DNA of 64,000 nucleotides from Lepidostoma basale (GCA_022606425.2 JAHDVF020000449.1:310001-374000), one strand, 5' to 3'; positions 1 through 11,164 are shown, counted from the stretch's first letter. Numbers and translations: made by a program. Notes: generated by a model not told the origin, from the sequence alone.

Positions 1-238
1 ATATGTCCAAGCCATCTGAGGGATCCTGTTTTAATTTTATTTATGATTCAATCATCTTCTTTACATTTCTTCTTTATTTCGTCGTTCGGTATTCTGCCAT
101 ATGAGTATATCGTTTTCCCGCTCATTCTTCTCGGTGATCTCATTTCCAGGTATTTTTCTTACTTTCATCCTTATTTTGTCAGCTCTAAGCTTCACTTCCG
201 TAGATATGGGTTGGCACTAGAACTCCATTATGTATTCA
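1..238 (-). mobile_element. RTE-1c LINE fragment (ORF2 C-terminal part)
   Basis: On the minus strand this encodes a broken version of the RTE-1c linker between the reverse transcriptase and the C-terminal domain (AVEMRSLRRMCGKTIYDR type), as in the copies at 22188 and 60048. It carries stops and frameshifts. The copy runs off the left window edge, so the 3' end and tail are not seen. The 5' end is truncated near the usual tract where the element reads YGSEAW. Confidence 0.7.
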
Positions 239-960
239 TTCCCATAAATTATTATTATCCTTCTAGAAAATAAACGTTTTCTTTCGTATTAATTATATTG
301 TATTCGTGTAATACAAGTATGTTACTTAAGCTATTGTGTTCGTTCGTTTCTACAATAGCATATTTCATGGGGTATTCTGATAGGGGGAATGTAATATAAT
401 ATTCCCACCGTGACGTTTCCAATCATTCGAGTCCCGATAATATTTAAGCTAGGCAAAAAATATCAATCTCACAAAACAAAATAAAACTCATTGAACGCTA
501 AGGCATCAACACTGTGTAATTCCATAGTAATATACTTAGGAAATTGAAAATAACTTTGTTTAATCCACTAATTATTAAAAAAACACGACATGTTTCGGAG
601 GATACCTCCATCTTCAGGTGTAAAAATATAATAAAAACTAAACAATGAAGGACTAATATAAAAACGCATTTAAAATTCGATACAGTAATTCAAATTTAAA
701 AATTAACTTGGGATATTTGTTATAAGTACTAATAATTATTTTTTATTAGTAAGAACTAATAAATAATATTAAATAATAATAATACATGATGATAATATAA
801 AAAAATATATAAATTGTTGTTTAGAAAAAAACACTGATTTAAAAAGACATAATTTATATAGAAATTAATAAATGATTAATTTGCATTTGATTGGGAATGG
901 GAGAAAAACACTTCTAGAAAATAGAATTAAGCACTTTTAAAAACGATGTACCTACAATAT
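239..960. other. AT-rich non-coding stretch with repeat scraps
   Basis: Very AT-rich sequence without a convincing ORF. It includes a TTCTAGAAAATA-ACGTTTTC scrap near 262-285, a motif repeated many times in the window (see 58911-59130), and the hammerhead-like motif at 583-621. Probably intronic or intergenic. Confidence 0.5.
583..621 (-). ncRNA. Hammerhead-ribozyme-like motif
   Basis: Read on the minus strand: helix I ACAC/GUGU (4 perfect pairs), core CUGAAGA (fits CUGANGA), one extra U, helix II GGAGG-UAU-CCUCC, then GAAAC-AU-GUC with a very short stem III. All three helices and the core are present; the oddity is the single extra nucleotide between the core and helix II. Such motifs occur in Penelope-like elements and retrozymes. 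No flanking reverse transcriptase is visible. Function is inferred only. Confidence 0.5.
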
Positions 961-1130
961 AAAACCACTTTATTTTGAGTCAGGAGCGCCAACCGGTTTC
1001 ACTCTGTAACGAGCTTCGTCAGGGCTATACACAAACTGTTTGTGTTTAATTCTAATTTTAAATATGTCAAACCACCAAGTAATAGTTTCTTTCCAAAGTT
1101 CTAGAAAATAGACGTTTTCATTTGTAATAA
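945..1130 (-). repeat. Hammerhead-bearing repeat, same family as 46218-46396
   Basis: AACCACTTTATTT followed by GGCGCCAACCGGTTTC matches one arm of the palindrome at 46218-46396. At 988-1025 on the minus strand: helix I GCC/GGC, core CUGACGA, one extra A, an imperfect helix II starting GCUC, then GAAACCGGUU. Helix II is damaged here (ACAGAGU instead of GGGAGC), so this copy is probably inactive. Confidence 0.45.
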
Positions 1131-1204
1131 TGACAAAATCGCTTTTGAAGGCATCTTTATGATCCGATCGTGATCCTATCCTATTGCGACAGATGTCCCT
1201 TCCA

Positions 1205-1590
1205 TATTTTGTCAATTAGTCTTGTAGTCAATGGGAAGGTTTCCAATCGGACTTGATTTAACTCGGACCTTTAGCCGCTACAAGGGCCTGGCAGCGTAAC
1301 AGTGTGTAATGAAAATATAATTGGCGGTGATTGCGCCGGTCCTGGCCGTCGTGCGGTACTGAATAATTTATCGTTCCTCCATCGGATTCCGGCTCCGACC
1401 GCCGTCACGGGCCCTTTTCCGATCGACTGATTCGATCCCCAGAGATATTCATCAAAATACCAATAAACAACTAATTTCTCCTTTGTCCTGTACCGGCTAG
1501 TCAATCAATTGTACTGTTTTCGTGCCTCTTTCTAAATCCATCTACATTAAACCATTAAACTCCCCAATACCTATAAACTCCCTATTTACA
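1205..1590. other. Single-copy-looking non-coding DNA
   Basis: Relatively GC-rich stretch with no repeat seen elsewhere in the window and no ORF resembling a known protein. Probably unique intron or intergenic sequence. Confidence 0.4.
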
Positions 1591-1599
1591 AAATAGTAA

Positions 1600-1880
1600 A
1601 TATATTGAATGAAGAAAGAATGGTAAAAAAATCATATGTTATTGATTTAAATGGAACCAGAAATAGAGGAAGACCGAGGAAAACGTGGCAAGATCAAATA
1701 AATCAAATATTGAATGTCGGCCATGTGAGGAGTCAGAGAAATCGACGCGCGTGCGTGACACGATGTATGAATGTTGAGGAATCGAGAGAAATATGTCAGG
1801 AAAGAAAAGTGTGGCAGTCCATTCTTTCTGCCTACCCCTTCGGGGAGACGGCGTGATGGTTAGTTAGTTAGTTAGTTAGT
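1600..1880 (+). mobile_element. RTE-1a LINE, 5'-truncated 3' end
   Basis: Encodes about 83 codons of the ORF2 C-terminus: NEERMVKK, then the RGRPRKTW motif, DQINQILNVGH, a Cys/Arg-rich stretch (RRACVTRCMNVEE) and the end YPFGETA-stop. The TGA stop sits three bases before a (TTAG)n tail at 1858-1879. Upstream reverse transcriptase is missing, as usual for 5'-truncated target-primed insertions. No frameshift in the retained part, so this is a comparatively young copy. Confidence 0.85.
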
Positions 1881-1929
1881 AAATATATTTTCTTCAACAT
1901 TATTTCAAAGTTCTTGCTGGTATTTGATT

Positions 1930-2297
1930 GCTTTAAGTACCTAATTGCAGCTAATTTAAAAACGGTGGATGCGTGTAACATAAATCGAAATCACAAAAGT
2001 CCGGATCGTCCATGTTAACAAGTGCACCGTCTAAAATGAACATTGTGTGTTAACATATTTTTATTTTGTTATTTTATTTTATATGATTTGTTTTAGATTT
2101 ATTTTGTGGATGTTGGACGATCGAAGTGTGCGTAGGAGATGCCTTTTGGTGGCGATGAGGTTCGCAACCCATCACATCGCGTCTCCCGCGGGGCGAAAAG
2201 AAAAGGATGGAGTGTCGCATCGATTAAAATGTGACAGTCCATTCTTTTTGCCTACCCTTTCGGGGAGACGGCGTGATGGTTAGTTAGTTAGTTAGTT
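1930..2297 (+). mobile_element. Non-autonomous element N (SINE-like) with RTE-1 3' end
   Basis: The last ~70 bp (from GTGACAGTCCATTC to the (TTAG)n tail) match the RTE-1a 3' terminus. The ~270 bp before that are unrelated to RTE-1 and recur at 57185-57543; the core (GATGTTGGACGATCGAAG ... GGTTCGCAACCCATCAC) recurs in five places. GAGGTTCGCAACCC resembles a tRNA B box, suggesting a Pol III origin, but no good A box at normal spacing is seen. Likely mobilised by RTE-1 proteins. Confidence 0.75.
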
Positions 2298-2304
2298 TAG
2301 TAAA

Positions 2305-2568
2305 TATAAAGTATACGTTAATGATGTAAATGGAGTACGGAGTCGTGGCAGACCGAGGATAACATGGCATTACCAAATTAATTAAATTTTAAAGGTTTGT
2401 CATGTTAGAAGTCGGAAGAATCGACGTCCGTGTATGACTCGCTGTATGAATGTGGAGGAAGTTAGAGAGGTGTGCCAGGATAGAGTGGTGTGGCGGTCCA
2501 TTCTCTCTGCCTGCCCCTGTGGAGAAACGGCGTGATGGTTTGATTGTTTGTTTGTCTGTCTGCATTTT
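2305..2568 (+). mobile_element. RTE-1b LINE fragment
   Basis: 3' end of an RTE-1b copy: KYTLMM-type start, SRGRPRITW (degraded), NRRPCMTRCMNVEEV, then an end that reads ACPCGETA with a stop just before a (TTTG)n/(TGTC)n tail at 2535-2568. It follows the N copy directly. Degraded by point stops around 2375-2390. Confidence 0.75.
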
Positions 2569-2664
2569 AGGAAACAACCAATTGATTGTTCTGAAATTTT
2601 TCGACACGGCAGATTTTTCTGTGCCAACTTTGCAGTAAACTATATTGTACCATAAACTTTTCAT

Positions 2665-3175
2665 TCGTGTAAGAAGCTTCTTGGGTCTAAGTTACTCAGC
2701 AGGAATACCAAACTTTTAATATATAAGACTATTTTAAGACCGGTAGTCACCTACGGCTGTGAGACGTTGTCTCTAACGCAGAGAGAGGAAGCCAGGCTGG
2801 CAGTTTTTGAGAGGAAAATTCTGATAAAAAAATGTGGACCCACGCTGGAGGATGGAACTGAAATCTTGAACTTGAAGTACTGATTAACTAGGAAATAGTA
2901 GTGAGATTCTGTTAGTCTCAACGCCTACGGTGGGCTGGCCGTGTAGAAAGAATACCAGAGGGTAGAACACTAAAAATTATATCCAGATGGTTGCCCCGCG
3001 AAAAGAGAACAAGAGGCAGACCGAGGAAAAGATGGGCGGATTGCGTGGAAGAAGATTGGGAGAAAATGGAAGGAGCTGGGGAATGAAGAGATGGCCAGGG
3101 ACAGAAGTCAGTGGAGGACCGTTGTGGAGGAGGCCAAGTCCCACACCGGGATGTTGCACCGAGAAGTAGTAGTAT
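2665..3175 (+). mobile_element. LINE ORF2 C-terminal remnant (RTE-like, unnamed)
   Basis: Two in-frame blocks: KLLSRNTKLLIYKTILRP followed by VTYGCETLSLTQREE (the usual reverse-transcriptase thumb signature), then RWAGRVERIPEGR and RTRGRPRKRWADCVEEDW. Stops and a frameshift near 2880-2920 separate them. Only copy of this family in the window. The end is near an AGTAGTAGTA run at 3168. Confidence 0.7.
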
Positions 3176-4140
3176 ATTGTACCATATATTTAAACAATGT
3201 TAAACGAATATATTTGATGCATAATTATATTGTATAAATAAAAAGCATAAAAAATTTACGAACAATCCATTGGTGCAGTTAAAGACTCTTTTGTAAATAG
3301 GTAGTTTACAAGTAAACAGACGTTACCATTCGTATTATTGGCTTAATATGGAGTTTTACACTATGTTCAGGAAACAATAAATGACAATTTAACACTTTTG
3401 AATTTTCCATAGATATGGGTAAATGTTTTATTTTATCAATAATCCCATCAGCGTTAAAAAAATATAATTCTCCTGATCATTTGCTTATTTATTATCGAAT
3501 TCAACAATGCTTACATCTTTTTTTTAAATCATTTTACATCTGCTTGTCGATATTACAGATGGCAGATAGCCCTCTGAATTATTTTCTCTATGTTTCCACA
3601 TATTGAACAAAGTTTGATCGCTTAATTAGAACTCGTAAAAATGTTTTCTCCATCCTTTGTCCGAATTTCCCTCCCCGACATTCGCCGATAAATGATCATA
3701 GCGCAGAATGTAGCCTAGACATTCACTACTTTATTTTCCCTTTGAACTTTATGAGGTGCATTTCTCCAGTATTTCCGGGGAATTTTTCGTCATTCTTTTG
3801 TTTCTTCTTCTATTTCAATTTTGTAAATTTTTATGCCAATGTGCATCTTTCGCCCATCTGCGTTCAGTACAAAAGGAAAATTCGCATACCTGAGTGTTTT
3901 ACTATAAACCACCATGGAAGCTATAACTTGTCTAGAAATAAAATTTGACATTTGTGTTTCGTATATATATTTTTTTATAAACTTAACTAACTAACCACCA
4001 TAGCGCCGTCATCGTAGTAAGTTATGTATATTTTCTTATTAATTTTCAAATAGTAATATATGTAAAATCACTTACCATAAACTTCTCGTATATTGAGATA
4101 TACTAACTAGTGATTAAAATCTTTAGAGATAGGGTGCCTA
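3176..4140. other. AT-rich non-coding stretch
   Basis: No protein-like ORF. A fragment of the GTTTTC-ATTCGTATTA / GGAGTTTTACA-type repeat (full form at 59050-59130) lies at about 3320-3385; the rest looks single-copy. Probably intron. Confidence 0.4.
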
Positions 4141-4690
4141 ATGAAGAGATTCGCAAACCTGAAATATACAAGACGTCTTTATCATAGAACCACGTTTGAT
4201 ATCCTGTCTAAACGGATCGCAATATCTTTAGAAAGAAGAAGACTGATAAGAGGTGTGCCGAAGAATTCTCACATAACACAGCATCTTGAGGAGCTCCACT
4301 GGCTGATATGTCCAGAAAGGATACAATACAAGCTCTGCTGGACGGTCTTCAAGGCGTTGCATGGTATGACACCAGCTTATACGAGTATATCTGAACTCTG
4401 CATCAACGAGAACCTGAATGCCAGACAGTCTACATTTGCGATCAGCTAAGACTTCTGCGATCGGTAGATTGACTGTGCCAAAACGCAGTCCTAGCACAAA
4501 CTTTGGCGCCCGAGCCATCGCTGTAGCCAGAACAGCCTGGAACAATCTTCCAGCAGACCTTAAGTGCATTGAAAATTAGTCAGAGTTTAGATCGAGACTC
4601 AAAACACTTTTTCAAATTATCCATTCCTGGTAAGAAGGGTTGATCGACTGCGTTGGATGCAGCCTCACTCTAAATGTGTTTATTTTTAAC
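4141..4690 (+). mobile_element. CR1/L2-like LINE ORF2 C-terminus
   Basis: Encodes HITQHLEELHWLICPERIQYKL followed in frame by CWTVFKALHGMTPAY. This is the conserved HWLP-x-RI-x-YKL, VFK-x-LHG-x-AP-Y region found after the reverse transcriptase in CR1/L2-type LINEs. The ORF ends in a stop at about 4447; other frames continue the similarity (later AWNNLPADLK-type text near 4530-4565), so there is at least one frameshift. Dead remnant. Confidence 0.65.
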
Positions 4691-4719
4691 TAGTTCATAA
4701 AACGGAGCATTTTCTACAG

Positions 4720-5112
4720 CGCCCCTGAGATGAGTAATTCATAATATCCGTCATCTTGGAGGCTATCCATCTTTATGTTCCGGATGGTTATCTTCGACAG
4801 CGTCAGCACAGACTGTTTTATCTCCCAGAATGCAGAACCAACCTGCCTCTGGTGATGCCGGTGGGGAGAGCAATCAAACTGCTGAACATGATCGCTTCGG
4901 AGATCGATGTCTTTCATATTCGTGAAAATACGTTCAGAAGACAAATACTCTTGACTTCGGAGAGTATCTTGTATTCCTAATGTCAAACCATCTCTCATGC
5001 GTTCCTGGTATTATATATTTATTATGTTTTACCTGTTCTCAATAGATGCCTTAAACTATAAAAAATGTTTGTAATATCTTTTGAGAAAATAAACTGATTT
5101 GATTTGATTTGA
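4720..5112 (+). mobile_element. CR1-like LINE 3' end with (TTGAT)n tail
   Basis: Encodes VILEAIHLYVPDGYLRQ, then RQHRLFYLP, RTNLPLVMP, GRAIKLLN, SEIDVFHI and a stop at ~4978, followed by ~110 bp of 3' UTR and AATAAACTGATTTGATTTGATTTGAT. The same ORF end is at 13230, 49392, 57821 and 63932. The open frame is intact over the retained ~75 codons. Confidence 0.75.
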
Positions 5113-5604
5113 TAAAAATGGCGCTCTATAAATTATCAAATTTATAATTATTATATTAAGGTGGTAGATGCTATGATCCTGGGATTTTTGGATTCGGTTA
5201 TGGCGAGATTCCGTGATTCGATACCCCACATCTATGCTAGCGCTCACAGCTTTGAAAATCCGCTTATTCGAGTTCTTTTTTGCTGACTTATAAGTTTGTA
5301 TTTAGTGCCGATAATTTATAGCCGGGCAGCTTCCCGTGTCCGGTCCCATTAACGGTCATTCGGTGGAGGCAGGACGATCTAATGTGTCGCGGTTTCCCGA
5401 GGCGGCGGGCACCCATCCTGCAGTAGATTTTTTTTCTCTTTTACCACACTTTTTAGGCATAGACTGTGAAACAAAAAAATAAACAGCCCCATAAAATAGT
5501 CCGCCTTTATGAGTTTAAATTTTTAAGAATAATATTCGATATACTTAAGGCGTTAACGCAATGTGAAAAATCATAAGGTCACACAATGTGAAAGGTCATA
5601 AGAA
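5113..5604. other. Non-coding stretch, mostly single-copy
   Basis: No gene-like ORF. A GC-richer piece at 5310-5420 looks unique. From about 5545, CGTTAACGCAATGTGAAA resembles the inner part of the P repeat (compare 44920-44945), so the P copy may start there. Confidence 0.35.
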
Positions 5605-5755
5605 AAAAAAAAAAAAAAGGTGGAATGGGGAATGTTGTATTACATAAAGCGTGCGCTTAACCCAACCAATTACAGGTCATAAGCCCTGTAAACATCTCGA
5701 TCAACCATATTCTGTTTCCAATTTGCATCTTCGTCTCTATTGAGATACAATTGAT
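5605..5755 (-). repeat. P repeat copy
   Basis: GGTGGAATGGGGAATGTTG, GCGTGCGCTTAACCCAACCA and the terminus CGTCTCTATTGAGATACAAT are shared with 12334, 12850, 44625 and 46500. The left side is preceded by an A-run (5603-5618). Single-ended copy; no second terminus seen. Confidence 0.65.
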
Positions 5756-5849
5756 TCTTTAAGGCGTTAACACTGTGTAATGACGAATTTTTATGTAATA
5801 AAACACTGTTTTTACCACTTTTGAGTTTATTTTTATCGACATAAGATGG

Positions 5850-6325
5850 CAGTTCTAGTGCCGACCCTTTTGTATTGAAGTGAAGCTTGGAGTTGGTAAA
5901 AGAATGATGAAAGTAGGATAAATGCTGTATAAATTAGGTAACTAAGAAGAATGTGCGGAAAAACAATGTATGATAGAAAATCTAATGATGAAGTAAGAAA
6001 GGAATGTAAGGCGGTTGAATGCGTGATAATTAAAATCAAGAGAGGGTCACTAAGATGATTTGGACATATGGAACGTATGGATGAGGGAAGAATGGTTAAA
6101 AAGATATATACAAATAGTGTGAATGGAAAATAAGACATGTCATGATCAAATTAATCAATTACTGAAAGGTGGCCATGTTCGAAGTAGGAACAATCGACGA
6201 GCGTGCATGTCACGGTGTGTGTATGTAGAAGATGCGCAAGAGTCATGTCAGGATAGAATAATGTGGCGATCCAACCTCTTTGCCTAACCTTCCATAGAAA
6301 CGGCGTGATGGTTAGTTAGTTGGTT
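5850..6325 (+). mobile_element. RTE-1c LINE, degraded 3' end
   Basis: Covers the linker (MCGKTMYDRKSNDEVRKEC in frame), HMERMDEGRMVKK, DQINQLLKGGHVRSRNNRRACMS and an end reading ETA-stop before TTAGTTAGTTGG. Frameshifts lie around 5925, 6050 and 6130, and RGRPRKTW is deleted. The GGH-VRSR motif assigns it to subfamily c. Confidence 0.75.
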
Positions 6326-7084
6326 ATCATTATTTCTTCACTCATTGTCCTTTCATTCTCACTGCATTCACTTCATATATTTGCATTTGGCACTCAATCG
6401 TTTGAAGATATAACAGCTATTCGTCTAAGAGATCTCATTTCCACCGCTATATTATATTTTCATCCTTTTTTGCCAGCTCTATGCTTCACTTCGTATATGT
6501 ATCGATCATAGGGTCGGTACAATAATGCCACAGTGGCAAAACGTCGGTTTTCTCGAAGATTTAATATATTATATAAGAGTAAAATATTTCGTCTTTTTAT
6601 AGCATTATATGATGTAATGTTCTTTTTGACATGCCTTAATGCGGGTCTTGAAACCGTAAAAGTCAAATGATTTTATATTTTACAAATACTCGTACTTCAG
6701 TTATATTACACATCAAAGAAATGGAAAAATAAAGTGAATTTCTTTTCATTTCCTCGTCAAATTAAATCGATGCCTTTAAGAACGTTCATTCTATTACCCC
6801 CAAAAACAAGAAATATGTACATAAAGGCACTGTTTAAATATAAATTCATTCAAAGGAAAACAATATCAAACAAAACGAAACAACGGCTTATTCTCCCTTC
6901 CTCCCTTCCTCCCTTCCTCCCTTCCTCCCTTCCTCCCTTAAGTTGGTTTATATTTTGTTTTGCTTAGAGACATATCTTATAACATACTCTTAAAATGTTT
7001 TTGTACTATTGAAACAATTGTTCTAAGTGAACTATAATAATGAATAAGCAAAAATAGCCGTACATAATGGAGTATTATACAATG
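6326..7084. other. Non-coding stretch with a pentamer microsatellite
   Basis: 6340-6520 is a degraded minus-strand RTE-1-like piece (GCATTCACTTCATATATTTGC, AGATCTCATTTC resemble RTE-1a). The rest is AT-rich and unremarkable apart from the microsatellite at 6893. Confidence 0.4.
6893..6942. repeat. (CTTCCTCC)n-type microsatellite
   Basis: About six tandem CCCTTCCT units in a pure pyrimidine tract. Simple-sequence repeat; no coding interpretation. Confidence 0.9.
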
Positions 7085-7185
7085 GTAGTACCACCCCTAA
7101 TGTATGGAAATAACCAAAAAATTGTCAGAAGGATGAAAGCAGAATAAATGTGGTAGAGATGAGATTCCTTAGATAATTAATACGA
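7085..7185 (+). mobile_element. Short RTE-1 fragment
   Basis: Contains TAGTACCACCCCTAATGTATGG and GGATGAAAGCAGAATAAATG, then GTAGAGATGAGATTCCTTAG, which match the RTE-1 tract encoding LMYGSEAW and INAVEMRSLRR. Truncated on both sides. Confidence 0.5.
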
Positions 7186-7325
7186 ATGAAATCGGCAGTT
7201 TTCTAGAAGTTTTACGAAGAAGCTTTTTCGTATTATATATTTTTTTGTGAATATGTGAGTTTTGCGTGTCGAAGGCATTATCAAATGTCACAGGCAAAAC
7301 ATGTTATTCACATAAAATATAAAAA

Positions 7326-7497
7326 AACTAACTAACCATCACGCCGTCTCCCCGAAAGGGTAGGCAGAAAGAATGGACTGTCGCACTTTAATGCGGCACT
7401 CCATCCTTCTCTTTTGATGCGGTGCGGAGATGCGGTGTGATGGGTTGCGAACCTCATCGCCACCAATAGGCATCTCCCGCACACACATCACACTTAT
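7326..7497 (-). mobile_element. Non-autonomous element N, short copy
   Basis: Minus-strand copy: (TTAG)n tail at the left, then the RTE-1a-like terminus, then the N core (CCATCCTTCTCTTTTGATGC, GGGTTGCGAACCTCATCGCC). Shorter 5' part than the copies at 1930 and 57185. Confidence 0.75.
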
Positions 7498-7499
7498 AA

Positions 7500-8640
7500 A
7501 ATATAATGAAACTTCTAGAAAATATACGATTTCATTCGTATTAATTGTTTAATCTGGAGTTTTACATCATTATTCAGAAACAATAAATAAGATCCCTTAG
7601 ACGTATGTTTGTTATAATGATGTACGACAGAATTTATAATGCTGATATCGTACCTTCGGTAAGACAAGGGCACAATTACACGGTTTGTCATTTTTCATTA
7701 GAGACATTTTAAGATTTTTGAAGAATAATATCGTATTATTCTGGCTATATTGATCATACGCTATCGCCCTCTGGCAATATGAGACTGAACTTAATAAGCG
7801 ACTTTGTTCCTCCAGATAAAGGGATGTTTTTAAAATACATTGGCATACTTAACTCATTTTGAGAATTTTTAACTATTATGCCCTTGTCAAACAAAAAAAG
7901 TTTTGAAAACCGCTGTATTATGGTATACTTTTTTTCTTTCATATAATCTCCTCTTCATTTACATGGCAAGATTAGGTGTAAAGTATTTGCCTTTTCTCCA
8001 TTTATTGTGGATCCTTGCATCATATCGGTATGATCTTGACACATTCATTTTCCAATAAATCATGCTTTTATCTCGGCCTGATCTAAGTGACCGCATTATG
8101 GGGTCGGGGTTCAGTGTTTAAATGATATTACCCCCTAGAATTTCTCTGAATTTCTCGGAGGGTCGTTATAACTTTGGAGTTTGGATATTTCCGCAGTCTA
8201 GTCATGAACTTGCACCAAGATTGTGTGTGGCTCTTGTAGTTCTAAATTTATTCACACCACTTCAGATATGGAGTGATTCTTAGGGTTATATAATTATATT
8301 TTCCTTATGATTATACCATCCCTAAGTATTTTATCATTACTTATAATATTTTTAATGTAAAATTTTTGGAGCGAAATATGAGTTTAAAAACAAAATACGT
8401 CTTATATTTGTTTCATTTATTATAAAATAAATCTCTATGTCAATATCCAATTGGAGATAATTTTGAATATCTCTTTTTTATAATTTTAGTATATTCTCAT
8501 ATAACACATCATGTACCGGTGGTTGATAACTTTAGCAAACCGGAGAATATTAAAAAATATAAGTTATTTAAAAATAACTTTACGTATCAACAAGAATTTA
8601 CAGATTATAAATCTGCCTTATCCAAACAAATTGTAATGTT
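7500..8640. other. AT-rich non-coding stretch
   Basis: 7505-7595 is a fragment of the AAACTTCTAGAAAAT ... CAATAAATAA repeat seen in full at 58911-59130. The remainder (to 8640) shows no repeat match in the window and no protein-like ORF. Confidence 0.4.
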
Positions 8641-8644
8641 TTAA

Positions 8645-8722
8645 CTAGGGGATAGAACGCTTGGCTCCTGATCCAGGGGACATGGGTTCAAGCCTGGACA
8701 CGACCAGATTCCTTCTTCATAA
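8645..8722 (+). repeat. Possible tRNA-derived SINE head
   Basis: GGGGATAGAACGCTTGGCTCC followed by GGGTTCAAGCCTGG (B-box-like) and GACACGACCAGATTCC resembles a tRNA-like Pol III promoter head. Only copy of its kind in the window and no clear A box, so the call is weak. Confidence 0.25.
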
Positions 8723-8809
8723 TAATGAGCTATTTTCTGCTCACATTGAAGATTGTAAAATAAAATTTTTAATATCATTGATGATCCTTGATATTAGTCT
8801 TTTTTAATA

Positions 8810-8962
8810 AAAAAAACTAAAAAAAACTAATAATTTAATAAAACGATGTTTTTTTCAACTACTTCCACTTTTGTTTTTATTTCGACAGCGACTGACTTCA
8901 CCAGGCTCGCTGGCATCGACTATTGATTATTGCAAACTGAGTTCTTTATATACATACATATT
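8810..8962 (-). repeat. Repeat family V (copy of 54470-54640), degraded
   Basis: Read on the minus strand it contains CCCCTAATATGTATGTATAT, a TATATAAAG box (8944-8952), GATGCCAGCGAGCCTGG, GTCGCTGTCGAAATAAA and GTGGAAGTAGTTGAAAAAAA, matching 54480-54620. The hammerhead core is damaged here (GAAGTC instead of GAAACC). Confidence 0.6.
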
Positions 8963-9164
8963 AGGGGTGGTAAACATGATTCTATACAAAAATAATCTTC
9001 AAATAATGATGTAAAATTTACTGAATTTAAATATTGGTATTACAGTTATTCTAGAAGATTCGTGTTCAATATAATGAATTAAACTGTTATTATAGCTGAC
9101 CTATTAATATACGTTTGAAAAGTTGTTACTTTTTTATATTAATAGTGAATTTAAATATAATATA

Positions 9165-9345
9165 GTCCATTGTTTTGGCCGAAACATATGATACTTCAAC
9201 ATTATTACTGTTAAAATTTAAAACTCTGTTATAATATCCCAATTTCTTTTTATTCACTGAGAGTGTTGCAACAGCTGTTTCGCCAACCGATGTTGGCATC
9301 ATCAGGTGTTAAAATAAACATAGTTTATTGTTACACCTAAATATA
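9165..9345 (-). repeat. Repeat family G with hammerhead-like motif
   Basis: Terminus CATTGTTTTGGCCGAAACA at left is shared with 11170, 44530 and 45330. At 9262-9312 the minus strand reads CUGAUGA, an extra U, helix II GCCAAC-AUCG-GUUGGC, then GAAACAGCUGU. Helix II is a perfect 6-bp stem; helix I is poor. No ORF. Probably one terminal repeat of a Penelope-like or retrozyme-like element. Confidence 0.5.
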
Positions 9346-10221
9346 ATATGTTATGGTTCTTGGTCCATTAGGTTGGCATCGCCTTATTCGGTTTTCCCCA
9401 TCCATTATAGCTGCAAATATCTGGAATCAAACAAAACAATTTTTCGGCGGTAATCGATTTTGCAGGAATATTTTTTATTTGTTTATATTGGGTATAAAAA
9501 GGGTATAAAAGTAATTGGTCATTAAGGACCACGTGTTTCAACGTTTCCAGCACACAGTGTGTTAACTGACGATTCCGTTTTAATTCAGATTCCCATCGGA
9601 TTTCACTAATAATTTTCATTATTTGTACAATAAAACACTTCAATAAATTAATTGATTTGTCGAGAAGTTTCGCGCCCGCCGTAAACTCGGAAAACATTAA
9701 ATTTCCAAACTCCCTGTACATTCCGTCACTTGATTGCCTGGGAACGATTAAAGACATTAGACGCCCGGGCAGGCCAGAAGTTTTTAATGTCCCTTAAATT
9801 CACTTACCCATGGCCGTTATGACCGGAATTTTCCCTACCCCGCCGCCAGACCCCGCCCTGATACGCTGCACTAATAAGCGGATAATCTTTATATCTGCCC
9901 GCTGTGTACCGGCACCTTCCGAGCGTCGGATTTATGTTATGCTTTCCTGGTCGGAATAATCAGCTAATATGCAAACCGAGTCCCGTTACTCTCGGATTAG
10001 TTTGTTTGCGTTACGTTCTGTTTTATTATATTTCACGTTACAGTTGCGGAGTTACGATTCCAGAATGCAGAGTTCATTTTACCACATGGAAAATTTATTA
10101 TTATATATTTCAACTAGCTGACCCAAAGACGTTGTTCTGCCCGAACGTTGGCTTTTGAACGCCGTCTGTAAATGTTAAAGATAATCGACACCGGGGGAGC
10201 TCGGCATGACACCATTCTATT
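9346..10221. other. Mostly single-copy non-coding DNA
   Basis: No gene found; the longer open frames have no recognisable motifs and no splice context. At 10105-10155, AACTAGCTGACCCAAAGACG resembles the dispersed repeat at 13443. The rest looks unique. Confidence 0.4.
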
Positions 10222-10480
10222 ATATATAAGGTTCCCACCACCACCCGAGACTGTTATAGGACGCAGCGACGCCCTTTCGTCAGTCTCGCTGCACTATCTA
10301 GGCCTGTTCCTTGTCCATCCGGGACTTACGTTAATTTAATTTAGCCTTTTCTTGTCATCAATCAAAAGGATGACAGACCACATTTAATCTATTCTTTTAA
10401 CCTTATATATCTCCCGCGCGGCCTCACATCTCTTTATTATTAAATAAAAACAGAAGTAAATATTATATAAAGCACACCTT
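10222..10480 (-). repeat. S repeat, copy 1
   Basis: Near-identical in inverted orientation to 50648-50900: GGTTCCCACCACCACCCGAG, GCAGCGACGCCCTTTCGTC, TCCATCCGGGACTTACG and TCCCGCGCGGCCTCACATC occur in both. A diverged third copy is at 14490. No ORF and no terminal inverted repeats; SINE or LINE-tail origin is possible but not shown. Confidence 0.75.
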
Positions 10481-10654
10481 AAATTAATAAAAAACACATT
10501 AAAATTATATAAAACACACATTAATACACAATACACAATAGGACAAAGGTATAATAAACTAAATTTTAAAACAGGAAGAAGATAGTGTATGAGGGAGGCG
10601 GGAAAATGGACACAAAAGATATATTTCATTATTGTCATACGGCAACAACAACAA

Positions 10655-11035
10655 CAAACCATCACGCCGTTTCCCCGCAGGGGTAGGCAGAGAGAATGGA
10701 CCGCCACACTACTCTATCCTGGCAAACCTCTCTAGCTTCCTCCACATTCATACAACGAGTCATACACGCATGTCGATTCCTCCGACTTCTAACATGACCA
10801 ACCTTTAAAATTTGATTAATTTGGTCATGCTATGTTTTCCTCGGTCTGCCTCGACTTCGTACCCCATTTACATCATTAACGTATACTTCCTTAACCATTC
10901 TTACTCCATCCATGCGTTCCATATGTCCGAACCAACGCAGCGATCCTTTCATAATTTTGTTCATAATACCTTCTTTCGCTCTACATTCCTTTCTTATATC
11001 AGCATTTGAGATTCTGTATACGGCAATACACTTTA
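10655..11035 (-). mobile_element. RTE-1b LINE 3' end with (GTT)n tail
   Basis: The tail (CAACAACAACAACAA on the plus strand) begins at about 10640. On the minus strand the C-terminus reads KGSLRWFGHMERMDG, KEVYVNDVNGVRS, QINQILKVGHVRS, CMTRCMNVEEAREVCQD and YPCGETA. Small indels and stops; 5' truncated near GISNADIRKEC. Confidence 0.8.
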
Positions 11036-11164
11036 ATAATTGATATATTTTTCAAGATTATATTGGTCAAACATTGCGATATTTTTATTATCTTTTTCTT
11101 TTAAAGCTGTGCTAGGTTGCCTTAATTTTGGTAATCACGGTAAAGAATGCTGTTTATTATTATA

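Noticed and set aside
6734..6967. Open frame ending in a proline/serine/leucine repeat
   Set aside because: It is the translation of a pyrimidine microsatellite.
10655..11009. Plus-strand open frames over minus-strand RTE-1 copies (also at 22359, 36515, 38284, 60171)
   Set aside because: Recurrent shadow frames (SYPIYIINVYFLNHS-type) of the RTE-1 antisense strand.
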